Shown: positions 48,470 to 58,035, counted from the stretch's first letter. The stretch is 64,000 nucleotides of DNA from Shewanella benthica (GCA_023284085.1 JAKVHY010000022.1:43402-107401); one strand, 5' to 3'. Numbers and translations are program-made. Notes: generated by a model from the letters alone, not told the origin.

Positions 48470-48720
48470 CCATTCATTACAATCTGGGTCTTACTCGCCT
48501 TCCTGGGAGGATATTTATTTATCGCCCCGCCAGCGCCATTCATTGCAATCTGAGTCTTACTCGTCTTCTTAGGAGGATTTTTATTTACCGCCCCGCCAGC
48601 GCAATTCATTGCAATCTGGGTCTTACTCGTCTTTCTGGCAGGACTTGTGTTACCGCCCCGCCAACGCCATTCATTGCAATCTGAGTCTTACTCGTCTTGC
48701 TATTTAACGCCCCGCCAGCG
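48470..48720. repeat. Four tandem copies derived from the 3' end of lolE
   Basis: Units at 48470–48535, 48536–48601, 48602–48666 and 48667–48720 (66, 66, 65 and 54 bases) each contain CCATTCATTGCAATCTGAG-type and CGCCCCGCCAGCG-type blocks. On the minus strand they read KTSKTQIAMNGAGGA, a decayed copy of the lolE C-terminus (KASQTQPAMALAGR), which lies next to the array. The first two units fit 22 codons each. Confidence 0.8.
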
Positions 48721-49963
48721 CCATTGCAGGCTGAGTCTGACTCGCCTTCCAGGCAGGGTATATAGTCGCCAGCAGGCTCATGATGAAGGCGAGCAGCAGC
48801 ACAGTAAACACATCTGACAAGATCAGCTCTGAAGGCAGAAAATCGATAAAGTAGACATCGGCGGACAGTAGTTTTATGCCTAAGATGTTTTCGATACCTT
48901 TGGCAATGCTGCTCAGATTATCTGCGATTATGGCTCCAAACACACCACCCAATACACACCCCAGGACACCGTTAAGGGCACCCTGGACGATAAATATCAT
49001 CATGATAGAGGCCCGCTTCATGCCCATGGTCAATAATATTGCTATCTCAGACTGCTTGTCGCGAACCGCCATCACCAGAGTCGACACTATGTTGAAACAG
49101 GCCACGGCGATAACCAGGGCAAGCACCAGATACATGACGACCCTGACTAACTGAATGTCTTGATAAAGGTTACCTTGCGTCCGTGTCCAATCGCTGAGGT
49201 AAAGATATTGGTCTTGGCTATAGCCAAGCTCTCTGATCAACTTGGGCGCTTCAAATACCTGCTCAACCTTAATTCTGACCCCCGATACCCCCTGCCCCAT
49301 GCCTAAAATCGAAGCCGCATACTTCATGGGAATATAGGCGGTGGTAAGATCCAGCTCACCTCCGAGTTCAAACACACCAGCCACCACGAAGCGATGACTC
49401 TTAGCCGAGGCAATCCTTTTGCTTTCTCGGCTCTGACGTGAGACATCTGGCATATAGAGACTCAAGGAGTCCCCGGCGCTCAGGTCCAGACTGTCGGCCA
49501 AGCCCTTACCAAGCACGATATTATTTTCATCACCCTTGGCTAATTTCGACCAGGTTTCCTTAGACATAAAGTCAGAGATAACAGAGACCTTCTGTTCTTT
49601 CTCTGTGTCTATGCCTAAGACGCTCAGGCCTTGAAATCCACCGGGTTTCTGCACCAGGCCCTGGAGTCGAATGAAAGGAGCCGAGGCCAATATACCTGGT
49701 ATCTTCTCAGCATCATTGGCAATTTCCTGCCAATGAGCAATGGGCTCATTCACGCCAGTAAGCTCGCCATGAGCCACCACGCCGAGTAATCGGTTCTCTA
49801 ACTCTCGCTCGAAACCATTCATCGCCGATAACACTACGATTAATACGGCAACACCTAAGGCTATCCCAGCGGTGGATGCAAAGGAGATAAAGCTGATAAA
49901 GCTATTGGATTGACGAGCGAGATAGAAGCGCCACCCCACCCAAATTGACAACAAACGACTCAT
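48704..49963 (-). CDS. lolE: Lipoprotein-releasing ABC permease LolE
   Basis: A 419-residue inner-membrane permease that works with LolC and LolD to release outer-membrane lipoproteins to LolA. One N-terminal helix with SFISFASTAGIALGVAVLIVVLSAMNG, a periplasmic domain of about 220 residues, and three C-terminal helices (FtsX-like) ending ATIYPAWKASQTQPAMAL. Its ATG overlaps the TGA of a duplicated mini-ORF (ATGA). Both ends of the gene are sources of tandem repeat arrays. Confidence 0.95.
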   Translation of the reverse strand: MSRLLSIWVGWRFYLARQSNSFISFISFASTAGIALGVAVLIVVLSAMNGFERELENRLLGVVAHGELTGVNEPIAHWQEIANDAEKIPGILASAPFIRLQGLVQKPGGFQGLSVLGIDTEKEQKVSVISDFMSKETWSKLAKGDENNIVLGKGLADSLDLSAGDSLSLYMPDVSRQSRESKRIASAKSHRFVVAGVFELGGELDLTTAYIPMKYAASILGMGQGVSGVRIKVEQVFEAPKLIRELGYSQDQYLYLSDWTRTQGNLYQDIQLVRVVMYLVLALVIAVACFNIVSTLVMAVRDKQSEIAILLTMGMKRASIMMIFIVQGALNGVLGCVLGGVFGAIIADNLSSIAKGIENILGIKLLSADVYFIDFLPSELILSDVFTVLLLAFIMSLLATIYPAWKASQTQPAMALAGR

Positions 49964-50046
49964 GCAGCCTCACTTACAACAAGATCAGATTGGCGAGCGA
50001 GATGATAGTAGCGCCACCCCACACAAAATAACAACAAACGACTCAT
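49960..50046 (-). CDS. Mini-ORF 3 in the lolD–lolE array
   Basis: A 28-codon frame like mini-ORF 2 but with LARQS, as in genuine LolE. Its TGA (49960–49962) overlaps the true lolE ATG (49961–49963). Confidence 0.5.
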   Translation of the reverse strand: MSRLLLFCVGWRYYHLARQSDLVVSEAA

Positions 50047-50129
50047 GCAGCCTCACTTACAACAAGATCAGATTGACCAGCGAGATGATAGTAGCGCCAC
50101 CCCACACAAAATAACAACAAACGACTCAT
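50043..50129 (-). CDS. Mini-ORF 2 in the lolD–lolE array
   Basis: A 28-codon frame, [19 protein letters not shown] followed by SDLVVSEAA. It has one extra His codon compared with mini-ORF 1. Start and stop overlap the neighbouring frames by ATGA. Confidence 0.5.
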   Translation of the reverse strand: MSRLLLFCVGWRYYHLAGQSDLVVSEAA

Positions 50130-50209
50130 GCAGCCTCACTTACAACAAGATCAGATTGACCAGCGAGATAGCAGCGCCATCCCACACAAAATAACAACAA
50201 ACGACTCAT
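50126..50209 (-). CDS. Mini-ORF 1 in the lolD–lolE array
   Basis: A 27-codon frame. It opens with [19 protein letters not shown], which copies the lolE N-terminus, and ends VVSEAA, which copies the lolD C-terminus. Its ATG overlaps the lolD TGA and its TGA overlaps the next ATG. It probably acts as a translational bridge; a stable peptide is not expected. Confidence 0.5.
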   Translation of the reverse strand: MSRLLLFCVGWRCYLAGQSDLVVSEAA

Positions 50210-50916
50210 GAAGCCTCACTTGCTAGGTGATTTATGTCTAAAACGCACAAGTTGCCATCTTTCATGTGTAACTGTCTGTCCATTCTGGAGGCTAGCTTAC
50301 GATCATGGGTCACCACGACAAATGCAGTGCCTAACTGAGTCGCCAATTCCTGGATAAGCTCATAGACAGCCTCGCCGCTGGCAGCATCCAGATTGCCCGT
50401 AGGCTCATCGGCTAACACGAGTTTGGGCTGATTGATCAAGGCTCTGGCAATGGCCGTACGTTGTCGTTCGCCACCAGACATCTCCGATGGTGTGTGATCT
50501 AGCCTATGGCCTAACCCCACTCGCTCGAGTAGCACCTTAGCATCTTGGTGGGCCTGTTCTCGTTTCACGCCATGGATTAGCGCCGGCATAGCAACATTCT
50601 CCAGTGCGGAAAATTCGGGTAAAAGGTGATGAAACTGATAGATGAAACCTAGATCTTGATTGCGTATCTCCGATTGTCGCCGACTCGATAATGCATAGAG
50701 GTCTTCGCCTAACATAGTCACGCTGCCACTAGTGGGGCTGTCTAAGGTTCCCATAATGTGCAGTAACGTGCTCTTACCCGAACCCGATGTGCCTACGATA
50801 GCCAGCTGCTCGCCTTTAAATACCTGCAGATCCACATTGTTAAGCACTTGAGTATCGACGCTGCCCTCTTGGTAGCGCTTAGTCACACCTTTTACTTCCA
50901 GTAATAACTCTTGCAT
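50206..50916 (-). CDS. lolD: Lipoprotein-releasing ABC ATPase LolD
   Basis: A 236-residue ATPase that powers LolCE. It has Walker [10 protein letters not shown], the family loop [18 protein letters not shown], signature MSGGERQR and Walker [14 protein letters not shown] start at the ATG at 50916; the TTG at 50925 is closer to GAAGAG but less likely. lolC lies 102 bases upstream. Its last codons (SEAS, TGA) are the source of one half of the duplicated junction. Confidence 0.95.
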   Translation of the reverse strand: MQELLLEVKGVTKRYQEGSVDTQVLNNVDLQVFKGEQLAIVGTSGSGKSTLLHIMGTLDSPTSGSVTMLGEDLYALSSRRQSEIRNQDLGFIYQFHHLLPEFSALENVAMPALIHGVKREQAHQDAKVLLERVGLGHRLDHTPSEMSGGERQRTAIARALINQPKLVLADEPTGNLDAASGEAVYELIQELATQLGTAFVVVTHDRKLASRMDRQLHMKDGNLCVLDINHLASEAS

Positions 50917-51018
50917 CTTGTTCAACTCTTCAATTCATTAATTTTTCAATTCATTCAAGCCACGTCATTGACCACGTAGCATCTATGATGTCTTAAACTT
51001 AGCATCCATAAAATGTGT

Positions 51019-52251
51019 CTATTCATGCCTCAGTGCATTGGCTGGCTGTACCCCGGCGGCTCTCATCGCCGGATAGACGGTAGCAAAAAATGAGATGAGT
51101 AAGGTGCCTAAGACTATCAGACTCATCTGGCTCCATTCCAGTTGCACTGGCAGAGATTGACCCGCCCCGAGCACCGAGATGCCAAATGTATTTAAGATGG
51201 TATTGAGATTCAATGTGATTGTTATGCCCACGACCAGACCGCAAACGAGTCCTATGATGGCATTGAGCGAACCTTGGATCATAAATATCCCCATCACATC
51301 GGATGTCATCAATCCCTGAGTCTTGAGCACGGCGACGTCGGCAGTCTTGTCGACCACCATCATCACCAGCGCGGATACAATGTTAAATGCAGCGACGGCG
51401 ATAATGAGGCTCAGCATAAGAGACATCATATTCTTCTCCATCTTCACCGCACCGAAAAGATGACCATAGGTTTCGCGCCAATCCGAGGTGGTGACCTTAA
51501 GATTATCTTTGCTAAACTCGGCTATCACATCAGCGCTCAGATTGGCGGCATTGAAGGGATCATCGAGGTAAAACCTCAGATGCTTTACCTCACCGGGCTT
51601 TTGCCGCATCAGTCTCTGGGCATCTTCATAATGAACATAAGCCAGATTCGCATCGACTTGAGATCCCATCTCAAACACACCAGCAACTACAAAATTTCTC
51701 TGACTCGGCACCGGACCTAAGGGAGAATAGATGACACCTTCGCCGCTCAATAGTCTCACCTTATCACCGGATGACACATCCAGGCGTCTCGCAAGCAATG
51801 AGCCTAAAACGATGCGATACTTGCCCGCTGCAAGCTGATCGAAACTGCCGTTAAAACTGCGCTGCATAGTGGCTAAGAGATCATGTTCAAAATCCGGATA
51901 GATGCCGTAGACCTGGATTGCACTTATGTTGCTGCTGGATTGGATCATGGCCTGATTGGATATGCTGGGAGTGACACCGATAACACCCGGGAGTTTGCTC
52001 AGTTCGGTGATCTTACTCTGCCACTGCTCGATAGGTGCCGTCGAATGCACCGTCAACTGAGGCACTGCGCCTAATATGCGCTGTTTCAACTGACCTTCGA
52101 GTCCATTCATCACAGAACTGACGATGATCAATGCTGCCACGCCGAGTAAGATACCGGAAACTGCAAAAAAAGTGATGAAAGAGGCGAAGCCATTAGCCTT
52201 TCTCGCACGCCAATAACGAAAGCCTATATGTGAAGATAACGCAAGATTCAT
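51019..52251 (-). CDS. lolC: Lipoprotein-releasing ABC permease LolC
   Basis: A 410-residue permease paralogous to LolE and first in the lolCDE run. It has the N-terminal helix GFASFITFFAVSGILLGVAALIIVSSVMNG, a periplasmic domain, and three C-terminal helices ending FFATVYPAMRAAGVQPANALRHE. LolC in the complex contacts LolA. It is divergent from the PilZ-like gene across 97 bases. Confidence 0.95.
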   Translation of the reverse strand: MNLALSSHIGFRYWRARKANGFASFITFFAVSGILLGVAALIIVSSVMNGLEGQLKQRILGAVPQLTVHSTAPIEQWQSKITELSKLPGVIGVTPSISNQAMIQSSSNISAIQVYGIYPDFEHDLLATMQRSFNGSFDQLAAGKYRIVLGSLLARRLDVSSGDKVRLLSGEGVIYSPLGPVPSQRNFVVAGVFEMGSQVDANLAYVHYEDAQRLMRQKPGEVKHLRFYLDDPFNAANLSADVIAEFSKDNLKVTTSDWRETYGHLFGAVKMEKNMMSLMLSLIIAVAAFNIVSALVMMVVDKTADVAVLKTQGLMTSDVMGIFMIQGSLNAIIGLVCGLVVGITITLNLNTILNTFGISVLGAGQSLPVQLEWSQMSLIVLGTLLISFFATVYPAMRAAGVQPANALRHE

Positions 52252-52348
52252 AGTGTCCTACAGGCCCAATAAATAATCAGCCTTGCTAAATCATTAAGAT
52301 GCGCACGATAATAGGGGTAATAGCTATATAAAAACAAGAGGAAATCCC

Positions 52349-52942
52349 TTGTTCACAGACTCAACTCCCTATTTTAGTGTGAAGCATAACTTTAGCGCCT
52401 ATCTTTCGCCCTGGCCAAAAGAGCAGGCTCTGCCCACTGAACACGAATTAAGAGCCATGTTACCTACGGGTTTGCTGCTCATCAACGAAGTCAAATCCCT
52501 GGAATCTGACTGTTTACTGCAACTAAGACACCTAGACGACGAAGCTAAGACTGTGGTGGATTACCTTAAACTCCAGTCCCGTAAGATAGATCTGGTGCTG
52601 CAGTATGTGTTAGAGCGTGAGCAGCATGAAGGGGAACAATATCGAGGCGCCTACTTTGGCGGCAGTGGCATTCGGATAATCAGCGATACTCAGCTTGTTG
52701 AAAATGCGCAATTTAAGATCACTCTGCACATTCGAGATGAGTTAGTCGCCCTATTATGCTTCGTGAAAGTCACCGTCTCTGAGCCGTTAGATACAGATGA
52801 CAATCAAGCTAGCGGCCAATACATCAGCAGTCTTGAATTTACTCAAATACTGGAGACTGATGTGGAACAATTGGTCAAAGCCAGTCTAAGCGTGCAACAA
52901 AAGCAGCTTAAATTGCGTAAACAGGCGAAAAGCAGCTCATAA
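52349..52942 (+). CDS. PilZ-like protein (PlzB type)
   Basis: A 197-residue soluble protein. Its position between lolC and mfd matches the PilZ-domain protein I recall there in Vibrio cholerae (plzB). The beta-rich middle (FGGSGIRIISDTQ; FKITLHIRDELVALLCFVKV) fits a PilZ barrel, but I do not see a canonical RxxxR c-di-GMP motif, so binding may be lost or atypical. The start is TTG at 52349 with AGAGGAA upstream. mfd follows after 75 bases. Confidence 0.65.
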   Translation: MFTDSTPYFSVKHNFSAYLSPWPKEQALPTEHELRAMLPTGLLLINEVKSLESDCLLQLRHLDDEAKTVVDYLKLQSRKIDLVLQYVLEREQHEGEQYRGAYFGGSGIRIISDTQLVENAQFKITLHIRDELVALLCFVKVTVSEPLDTDDNQASGQYISSLEFTQILETDVEQLVKASLSVQQKQLKLRKQAKSSS

Positions 52943-53017
52943 GTTTTCTCTAGCACAAGAGGCTGTAAGCCTCTACAATATCAGGCATCTTTGACGCTAC
53001 TCTTTTGCCACATCTGA

Positions 53018-56000
53018 ATGAAATCTTTCTCAATATTGACTCCCCCCGCAGTCAAAAGTGCATCAAAAGCGCAAACACTATATACATTAGGTGGTGCCTC
53101 TCAAGCCATCACCTTAGCTAACTTGGTTCAAAACCATGTAGGCATCACAGTTGCTGTGACTCACGACACACCCACAGCCCTGTTACTCGAATCTGAACTG
53201 GATTATCTGCTCAAAGGTACCGATTTTCCGGTGTGGCTTTTCCCGGACAGAGAAACCTTGCCCTATGACAGTTTCTCTCCCCACCAAGATCTGGTATCCC
53301 AAAGATTAGAGACCTTATCTCGGCTGCCCAATGCCAAACAGGGACTGGTTATCGTTCCCTTGAGCACCTTGATGGTGCGCTTACCGCCTAAATCCTTCTT
53401 AGCCGGCAATGTGCTCATGTTAAAAAAAGGCGATAATTATTGTCTTCAGGATGTCAAACAGCAACTGGTGAGCACAGGCTATCACTTAGTCGAGCAAGTG
53501 TATGAACATGGTGAGTTTGCCGTCAGAGGCTCGATAATCGATCTATTTCCTATGGGCTCGGAGCAACCCTTCCGTATCGAGTTATTTGATGATGAAGTTG
53601 AGTCCATCAGACACTTCGACCCAGAGAGCCAGAGATCCAGTGGGCAAATTGATGCGATACGTTTACTGCCGGCAAAAGAGTTCCCAACCGATGATCTGGC
53701 AATTGAAGGCTTTAGACAAAGATACCGTCGACGTTTCGAACGCTTGGTTAAAGAACCTGAATCTGTCTATCAGATGGTCAGTCGAAAAATCTTTCCTGCT
53801 GGGATCGAGAGCTATCTGCCACTATTTTTCGACGAGACTGCCAGCCTGTTCGATTATCTGCCAGAACATGCTCAACTGGTCAATATCGGCGACCTTGAGG
53901 CCGCCTCTAAGGCCCATTTAGCCGAAGTTGAGCTGAGATATGAAGATAGGCGCGTGGATCCGTTACGCCCGTTACTGGAACCTAAAGAGCTCTATCTGCT
54001 CACGGAGCAGATTTTCGCTAATTTTAAGACCCTGCCAAGGACTCTGCTCAAGATTGGCGAGGACACAGACAAGGGTCATCAGGCTAAACTAGAAAAACTG
54101 CCTGAGTTGACAGCCAATCACAAGCTAAAACAGCCACTGATCCAGCTGCAAGAATATGCGACGAAAGAGACCAGCATACTCTTCAGCGCGGAATCTGAGG
54201 GTCGCCGCGAAGCCTTACTCGAACTACTCGATAAGATAGATATCAAGCCGAAACGATTTGACAGCTTAGCGGAGTTTACCGCCTCGAAGACTAAGCTTGG
54301 ACTCATCGTCTCCCCTCTCTCTAACGGCTGCATCATAGAGAAGAGCCGAGGTGGAAAATTTAGCCTGGTCTGTGAAACCGAACTATTCGGTCATCGTATA
54401 TCTCAAAAACGTCGCCGAGACAGACAGAAACAGATAAGTAGTGACGCCTTAGTCAAAAACTTAGCCGAGCTCAAAGTCGGCCAACCCATAGTCCACTTAG
54501 ATCATGGCGTCGCAAAATATCAGGGACTGGAAACCTTAGATACCGGCGGCCTTGTCGCCGAATACCTCAAATTGGAATATGCCGGTGGTGATAAACTTTA
54601 TGTACCTGTGTCATCACTTCACCTCATTAGCCGTTACAGTGTAGGGCCGGACGAAGAAGCTCACTTAAACAAACTTGGCAATGAAACATGGGCCAAGGCC
54701 AAGAAGAAAGCGATAGAAAAAATCCGCGATGTTGCCGTCGAACTGCTCGATGTCTACGCACGAAGACAGGCGAGGCCAGGCACGGCGTGTAAGATCGATG
54801 AACAAGAGTATGCCCAGTTCGCCAATAGTTTTCCCTTCGAAGAGACCGTCGATCAAGAGACCTCTATCAAAGCGGTTTTAACAGATATGTGCTCTCCCAT
54901 CTCCATGGATAGACTCGTCTGTGGCGATGTCGGCTTTGGTAAGACTGAGGTGGCAATGAGAGCCGCCTTCGTCGCGGTCAACGATGGCAAGCAAGTCGCT
55001 ATTTTAGTGCCTACCACCTTACTGGCCCAGCAACACTTCGAGAACTTCAAAGACAGATTTGCCGATTGGCCGGTTAAGATTGAGGTGATATCTCGCTTCA
55101 AGACGGCTAAAGAACAGAAGATGATCATGGATGAACTCAGTAAGGGTAAAGTTGATATCATCATAGGTACCCATAAATTACTCCATTCAGAGGGTGATTT
55201 TGACAACTTAGGCTTGTTGGTCATCGATGAGGAACACAGATTCGGTGTTAGGCAGAAAGAAAAAATTAAGGCGCTGCGGGCTAATGTAGATATCTTAACC
55301 TTAACGGCAACGCCTATTCCCAGAACCTTAAATATGGCGATGTCAGGCATGCGGGATCTGTCGATTATTGCCACACCACCGGCCAAGCGGCTCGCGGTAA
55401 AGACCTTCATCAGGGAGTACGATTCCACCACCATACGCGAAGCCTTATTGCGTGAAATTCTCCGTGGCGGGCAAGTTTATTTTCTACACAACAAGGTCGA
55501 AACCATAGAGAAACGCGCCGACGAAATACGTGAGCTCCTGCCTGAAGCTAGAGTCGTGACGGCTCACGGCCAGATGCGGGAACGCGACTTAGAAAGAGTC
55601 ATGTCTGACTTTTATCATCAAAAGTTCAACGTACTCGTCTGTACCACCATTATCGAGACCGGCATCGATGTGCCCTCGGCGAACACCATAGTTATAGAAA
55701 GAGCCGATAAGTTTGGCTTAGCCCAGCTGCACCAACTGAGAGGACGTGTCGGCCGCTCCCATCATCAGGCTTATGCCTACATGATGACGCCGCATCCCAA
55801 AAGCATTTCATCCGATGCACGCAAACGTCTGGAAGCCATCGGAGCCTTAGAAGATTTAGGCGCAGGCTTTTTACTGGCCACCCAAGATCTTGAGATCCGC
55901 GGTGCCGGCGAGCTGTTAGGCGATGAACAATCTGGCCACATCTCCAAGATAGGGTTCACCCTCTATATGGAGATGCTGGAAGATGCGGTTAAGTCGCTTA

Positions 56001-56491
56001 AAGAGGGTAAAGAGCCCTCCCTCAGTCAGATGCTCAGACGTCAATGTGAGATAGAACTGCGAATTCCGGCCTTACTACCCGATGATTTCGTCCATGACGT
56101 CAATATTCGCTTGTCTCTGTATAAACGCATTGCCAACTGTGATTCAGAGAATGCCATCGATGAACTAAAAGTCGAACTTATCGATCGCTTTGGCATGCTA
56201 CCTGACGCCACTAAGAACCTGATGGAGCTAACCCTGTACAAACATCTGGCCACCAGTCTCGGCATTAAGAAACTTGAGATGCATGCTAAGGGTGGAAGCC
56301 TGGAATTTAACGACGATCATTGCGTCGATCCGGGCTTTATTATCGGTTTACTGCAAAGTCAGCCACAAAACTATCGAATGGATGGCCCGAGTAAGTTAAA
56401 ATTCCTCATTCCAGCCGAGTCACACAAGGATAGACTGGCACTGGTAAAATTGCTATTAGGGCAATTATCACAACATCGTCTTGGAGAATAA
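53018..56491 (+). CDS. mfd: Transcription-repair coupling factor
   Basis: Mfd frees RNA polymerase stalled at DNA damage and recruits UvrA. The 1157-residue protein has the UvrB-like N-terminal module (LPYDSFSPHQDLVSQRLETL), the polymerase-interacting CarD-like domain (VGQPIVHLDHGVAKYQGLE), Walker A GDVGFGKTEVAMR, the DEEH box LLVIDEEHRFG, TATPIPRT, and the C-terminal TRCF domain. Length is standard. csiV starts one base after the stop. Confidence 0.97.
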   Translation: MKSFSILTPPAVKSASKAQTLYTLGGASQAITLANLVQNHVGITVAVTHDTPTALLLESELDYLLKGTDFPVWLFPDRETLPYDSFSPHQDLVSQRLETLSRLPNAKQGLVIVPLSTLMVRLPPKSFLAGNVLMLKKGDNYCLQDVKQQLVSTGYHLVEQVYEHGEFAVRGSIIDLFPMGSEQPFRIELFDDEVESIRHFDPESQRSSGQIDAIRLLPAKEFPTDDLAIEGFRQRYRRRFERLVKEPESVYQMVSRKIFPAGIESYLPLFFDETASLFDYLPEHAQLVNIGDLEAASKAHLAEVELRYEDRRVDPLRPLLEPKELYLLTEQIFANFKTLPRTLLKIGEDTDKGHQAKLEKLPELTANHKLKQPLIQLQEYATKETSILFSAESEGRREALLELLDKIDIKPKRFDSLAEFTASKTKLGLIVSPLSNGCIIEKSRGGKFSLVCETELFGHRISQKRRRDRQKQISSDALVKNLAELKVGQPIVHLDHGVAKYQGLETLDTGGLVAEYLKLEYAGGDKLYVPVSSLHLISRYSVGPDEEAHLNKLGNETWAKAKKKAIEKIRDVAVELLDVYARRQARPGTACKIDEQEYAQFANSFPFEETVDQETSIKAVLTDMCSPISMDRLVCGDVGFGKTEVAMRAAFVAVNDGKQVAILVPTTLLAQQHFENFKDRFADWPVKIEVISRFKTAKEQKMIMDELSKGKVDIIIGTHKLLHSEGDFDNLGLLVIDEEHRFGVRQKEKIKALRANVDILTLTATPIPRTLNMAMSGMRDLSIIATPPAKRLAVKTFIREYDSTTIREALLREILRGGQVYFLHNKVETIEKRADEIRELLPEARVVTAHGQMRERDLERVMSDFYHQKFNVLVCTTIIETGIDVPSANTIVIERADKFGLAQLHQLRGRVGRSHHQAYAYMMTPHPKSISSDARKRLEAIGALEDLGAGFLLATQDLEIRGAGELLGDEQSGHISKIGFTLYMEMLEDAVKSLKEGKEPSLSQMLRRQCEIELRIPALLPDDFVHDVNIRLSLYKRIANCDSENAIDELKVELIDRFGMLPDATKNLMELTLYKHLATSLGIKKLEMHAKGGSLEFNDDHCVDPGFIIGLLQSQPQNYRMDGPSKLKFLIPAESHKDRLALVKLLLGQLSQHRLGE

Positions 56492-56492
56492 T

Positions 56493-57440
56493 GTGTTAAG
56501 ACAAACTTTTTTAATCATTGCAGGCCTACTCTCTCTGTCTCAGCAGGCCTACGCCCAGGATGAGCGTTGGTTTGAAGTTGAGGTCTATCTCTTCGAGAGA
56601 ACCAGTGGTCAGTCTCAAGAGCAAGCGCCTGAGCAGGTTTCTTTGCAAAACCCAAAGAGGATGGTGGATCTGATTTCGCCACAGTTCAGCACCGATATTA
56701 CCGCTGCCAGCCTAGGTTTAGATGCTTGTTCAGCACATGATTGGGCCACTAAGGCCGATGAATGTAACCAACAACTCAGTTCATCCACCCAAATGAATCA
56801 CCCTGCCCAGATCCCATGGAGTATAGCTGCCCCATCGACGCAATATGGTGTACCAGGTGGCGCTCCCGTACTGTTAGCCAGTGATCAGAATCAGTTCAAA
56901 GACATCATAACGAAACTGTCCAGAGAAAGAGGCACTAAGAGTCTGTTACACATGACCTGGCAGCAGGCGATGCAACCTAGACGCAGAGCCATACCCGTTA
57001 GAATTTTCTCGGGAAAAGATTACTCTTCACAATTTGAGCTCAATGGTCAATCGACTCTCAGCCAAACGACTCAGTCGGATGTGCCTCAGTTTGACTTTCT
57101 GGGAGGAAGTTTTGGCGTAGTTGAACATAAGCCTGTCTGGAAACTCGATGGCACAATCAACATCTACTTAGACCACTACCTTTATGTTGAAACGGCATTA
57201 AATTTAAGAGAAGAAGGCACTAAAACCTTAGACGTGATGCGGGATAACACCCGATACAATTCGAGTGAGGTCAATCTGTCTACACCCTTCCTGTATTCCT
57301 TCCCTATGAAGCAAAACAGACGAATAAGAAGCGATGAAATTCATTACTTCGATCATCCCAGAATGGGAATGATTCTTCAGATAAGAAAGATGCAGCAACC
57401 CATAGACAGGCTTAACAGCCAAGCCTCTGAAAACGAATAA
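56493..57440 (+). CDS. csiV: CsiV-like periplasmic cell-shape protein
   Basis: A 315-residue periplasmic protein. It has a signal peptide (FLIIAGLLSLSQQAYA) and then WFEVEVYLFERTSGQ, the opening of the CsiV family, which activates peptidoglycan synthesis (LpoA/PBP1A) in Vibrio. The end (RIRSDEIHYFDHPRMGMILQI) is also typical. I use the GTG at 56493, with GGAG seven bases upstream; the frame extends to a TTG at 56481 inside mfd. It is coupled to mfd. Confidence 0.85.
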   Translation: MLRQTFLIIAGLLSLSQQAYAQDERWFEVEVYLFERTSGQSQEQAPEQVSLQNPKRMVDLISPQFSTDITAASLGLDACSAHDWATKADECNQQLSSSTQMNHPAQIPWSIAAPSTQYGVPGGAPVLLASDQNQFKDIITKLSRERGTKSLLHMTWQQAMQPRRRAIPVRIFSGKDYSSQFELNGQSTLSQTTQSDVPQFDFLGGSFGVVEHKPVWKLDGTINIYLDHYLYVETALNLREEGTKTLDVMRDNTRYNSSEVNLSTPFLYSFPMKQNRRIRSDEIHYFDHPRMGMILQIRKMQQPIDRLNSQASENE

Positions 57441-57452
57441 GCTCCCGCAAAC

Positions 57453-57500
57453 CTCACATCAAAGAGCCCAAGCCTTATGGCTTCGGCTCTTTGATGTGAG
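57453..57500. terminator. Long bidirectional stem between csiV and acyP
   Basis: CTCACATCAAAGAGCC, AAGCC, a TTAT loop, GGCTT and GGCTCTTTGATGTGAG make a 21-base-pair stem with one mismatch between convergent genes. It lacks a pure T run but is very stable. Confidence 0.75.
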
Positions 57501-57515
57501 ATGTAATTTGTCTCA

Positions 57516-57791
57516 TTAAGATTGAACTATCGAGAAATCTAAATAGATCTCATCGGCTTCATCTTCTTCAACAAATACTTGAGAAACATTGGATTGAGGT
57601 GAGCCTATTTTGCACCAATCGATCAGGTAATTCACCGCGGGGAAGGCCCCCTGAGCTAAAATAGTGACATTACCATCATCGTCATTTGAGACATAGCCAG
57701 TTAAGCCTAAGGCTTTGGCTTTCGATAAGGCGTAACGCCTATAACAGACACCTTGCACCTTTCCTTGAACGCTAATCTTGACTCTTTTCAT
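57516..57791 (-). CDS. acyP: Acylphosphatase
   Basis: Hydrolyses acyl phosphates. The 91-residue protein has the catalytic Arg in GKVQGVCYRRYA and the catalytic Asn in GYVSNDDDGNV, and ends in the usual beta strand. The ATG at 57791 has GAGG upstream; the frame to 57830 is unlikely. A hairpin with a T8 run sits 66 bases upstream of the start and could act as an attenuator for this gene. Confidence 0.93.
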   Translation of the reverse strand: MKRVKISVQGKVQGVCYRRYALSKAKALGLTGYVSNDDDGNVTILAQGAFPAVNYLIDWCKIGSPQSNVSQVFVEEDEADEIYLDFSIVQS

Positions 57792-57856
57792 GCTAAAATC
57801 CTCAAGTTCCCTCTTTTGAAGATAACGCAAACACGTCGACTAGGCAAAAAACAGAC

Positions 57857-57890
57857 AAAAAAAACAGCTAACTAAAGTTGGCTAGCTGCA
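57857..57890 (-). terminator. Intrinsic terminator upstream of acyP
   Basis: On the minus strand AGCCAACT pairs with AGTTAGCT (one G–T pair) around two bases and is followed by eight Ts. It lies 66 bases before the acyP start and 300 bases after ycfP, so it ends neither gene. Confidence 0.65.
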
Positions 57891-57984
57891 TCGGGCGACA
57901 TACGCAAATTGGTGAGTCTTCAACAGACTAATTCTTTAATCGTATCAATTTGTATCATTTGTACTATCTCGACACTCTACACTG
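57857..57984 (-). ncRNA. Candidate small RNA or acyP leader
   Basis: On the minus strand a CRP-like site centred near 58046 is followed by a weak TATCTT -10 box (57990–57995), about 120 bases without an ORF, and a hairpin AGCCAACT/AGTTAGCT running into T8. Start is estimated from CRP spacing of about 61 bases. An acyP attenuator is the main alternative. Confidence 0.35.
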
Positions 57985-58035
57985 ACAAAGATAACATTCA
58001 AACAAAAAACAGCCTTTTCATCTAACTTTCACATT

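Larger units (their letters stand above)
49960..50209 (-). repeat. Tandem duplication of the lolD/lolE junction
   Basis: Three 80–83-base units lie between lolD and lolE. Each unit joins the first ~19 codons of lolE to the last few codons of lolD. Together with the native junction there are four copies of the ATGA overlap, at 50209, 50129, 50046 and 49963. Confidence 0.9.

Noticed and set aside
48394..48609. 71-codon minus-strand frame across the lolE-derived repeats
   Set aside because: It runs through decayed copies of the lolE end into the DUF2062 gene and has no ribosome site; it is repeat sequence read by chance.
48470..50209. CRISPR array
   Set aside because: The units are directly adjacent with no unique spacers and derive from lolE and lolD coding ends; no cas genes are present.
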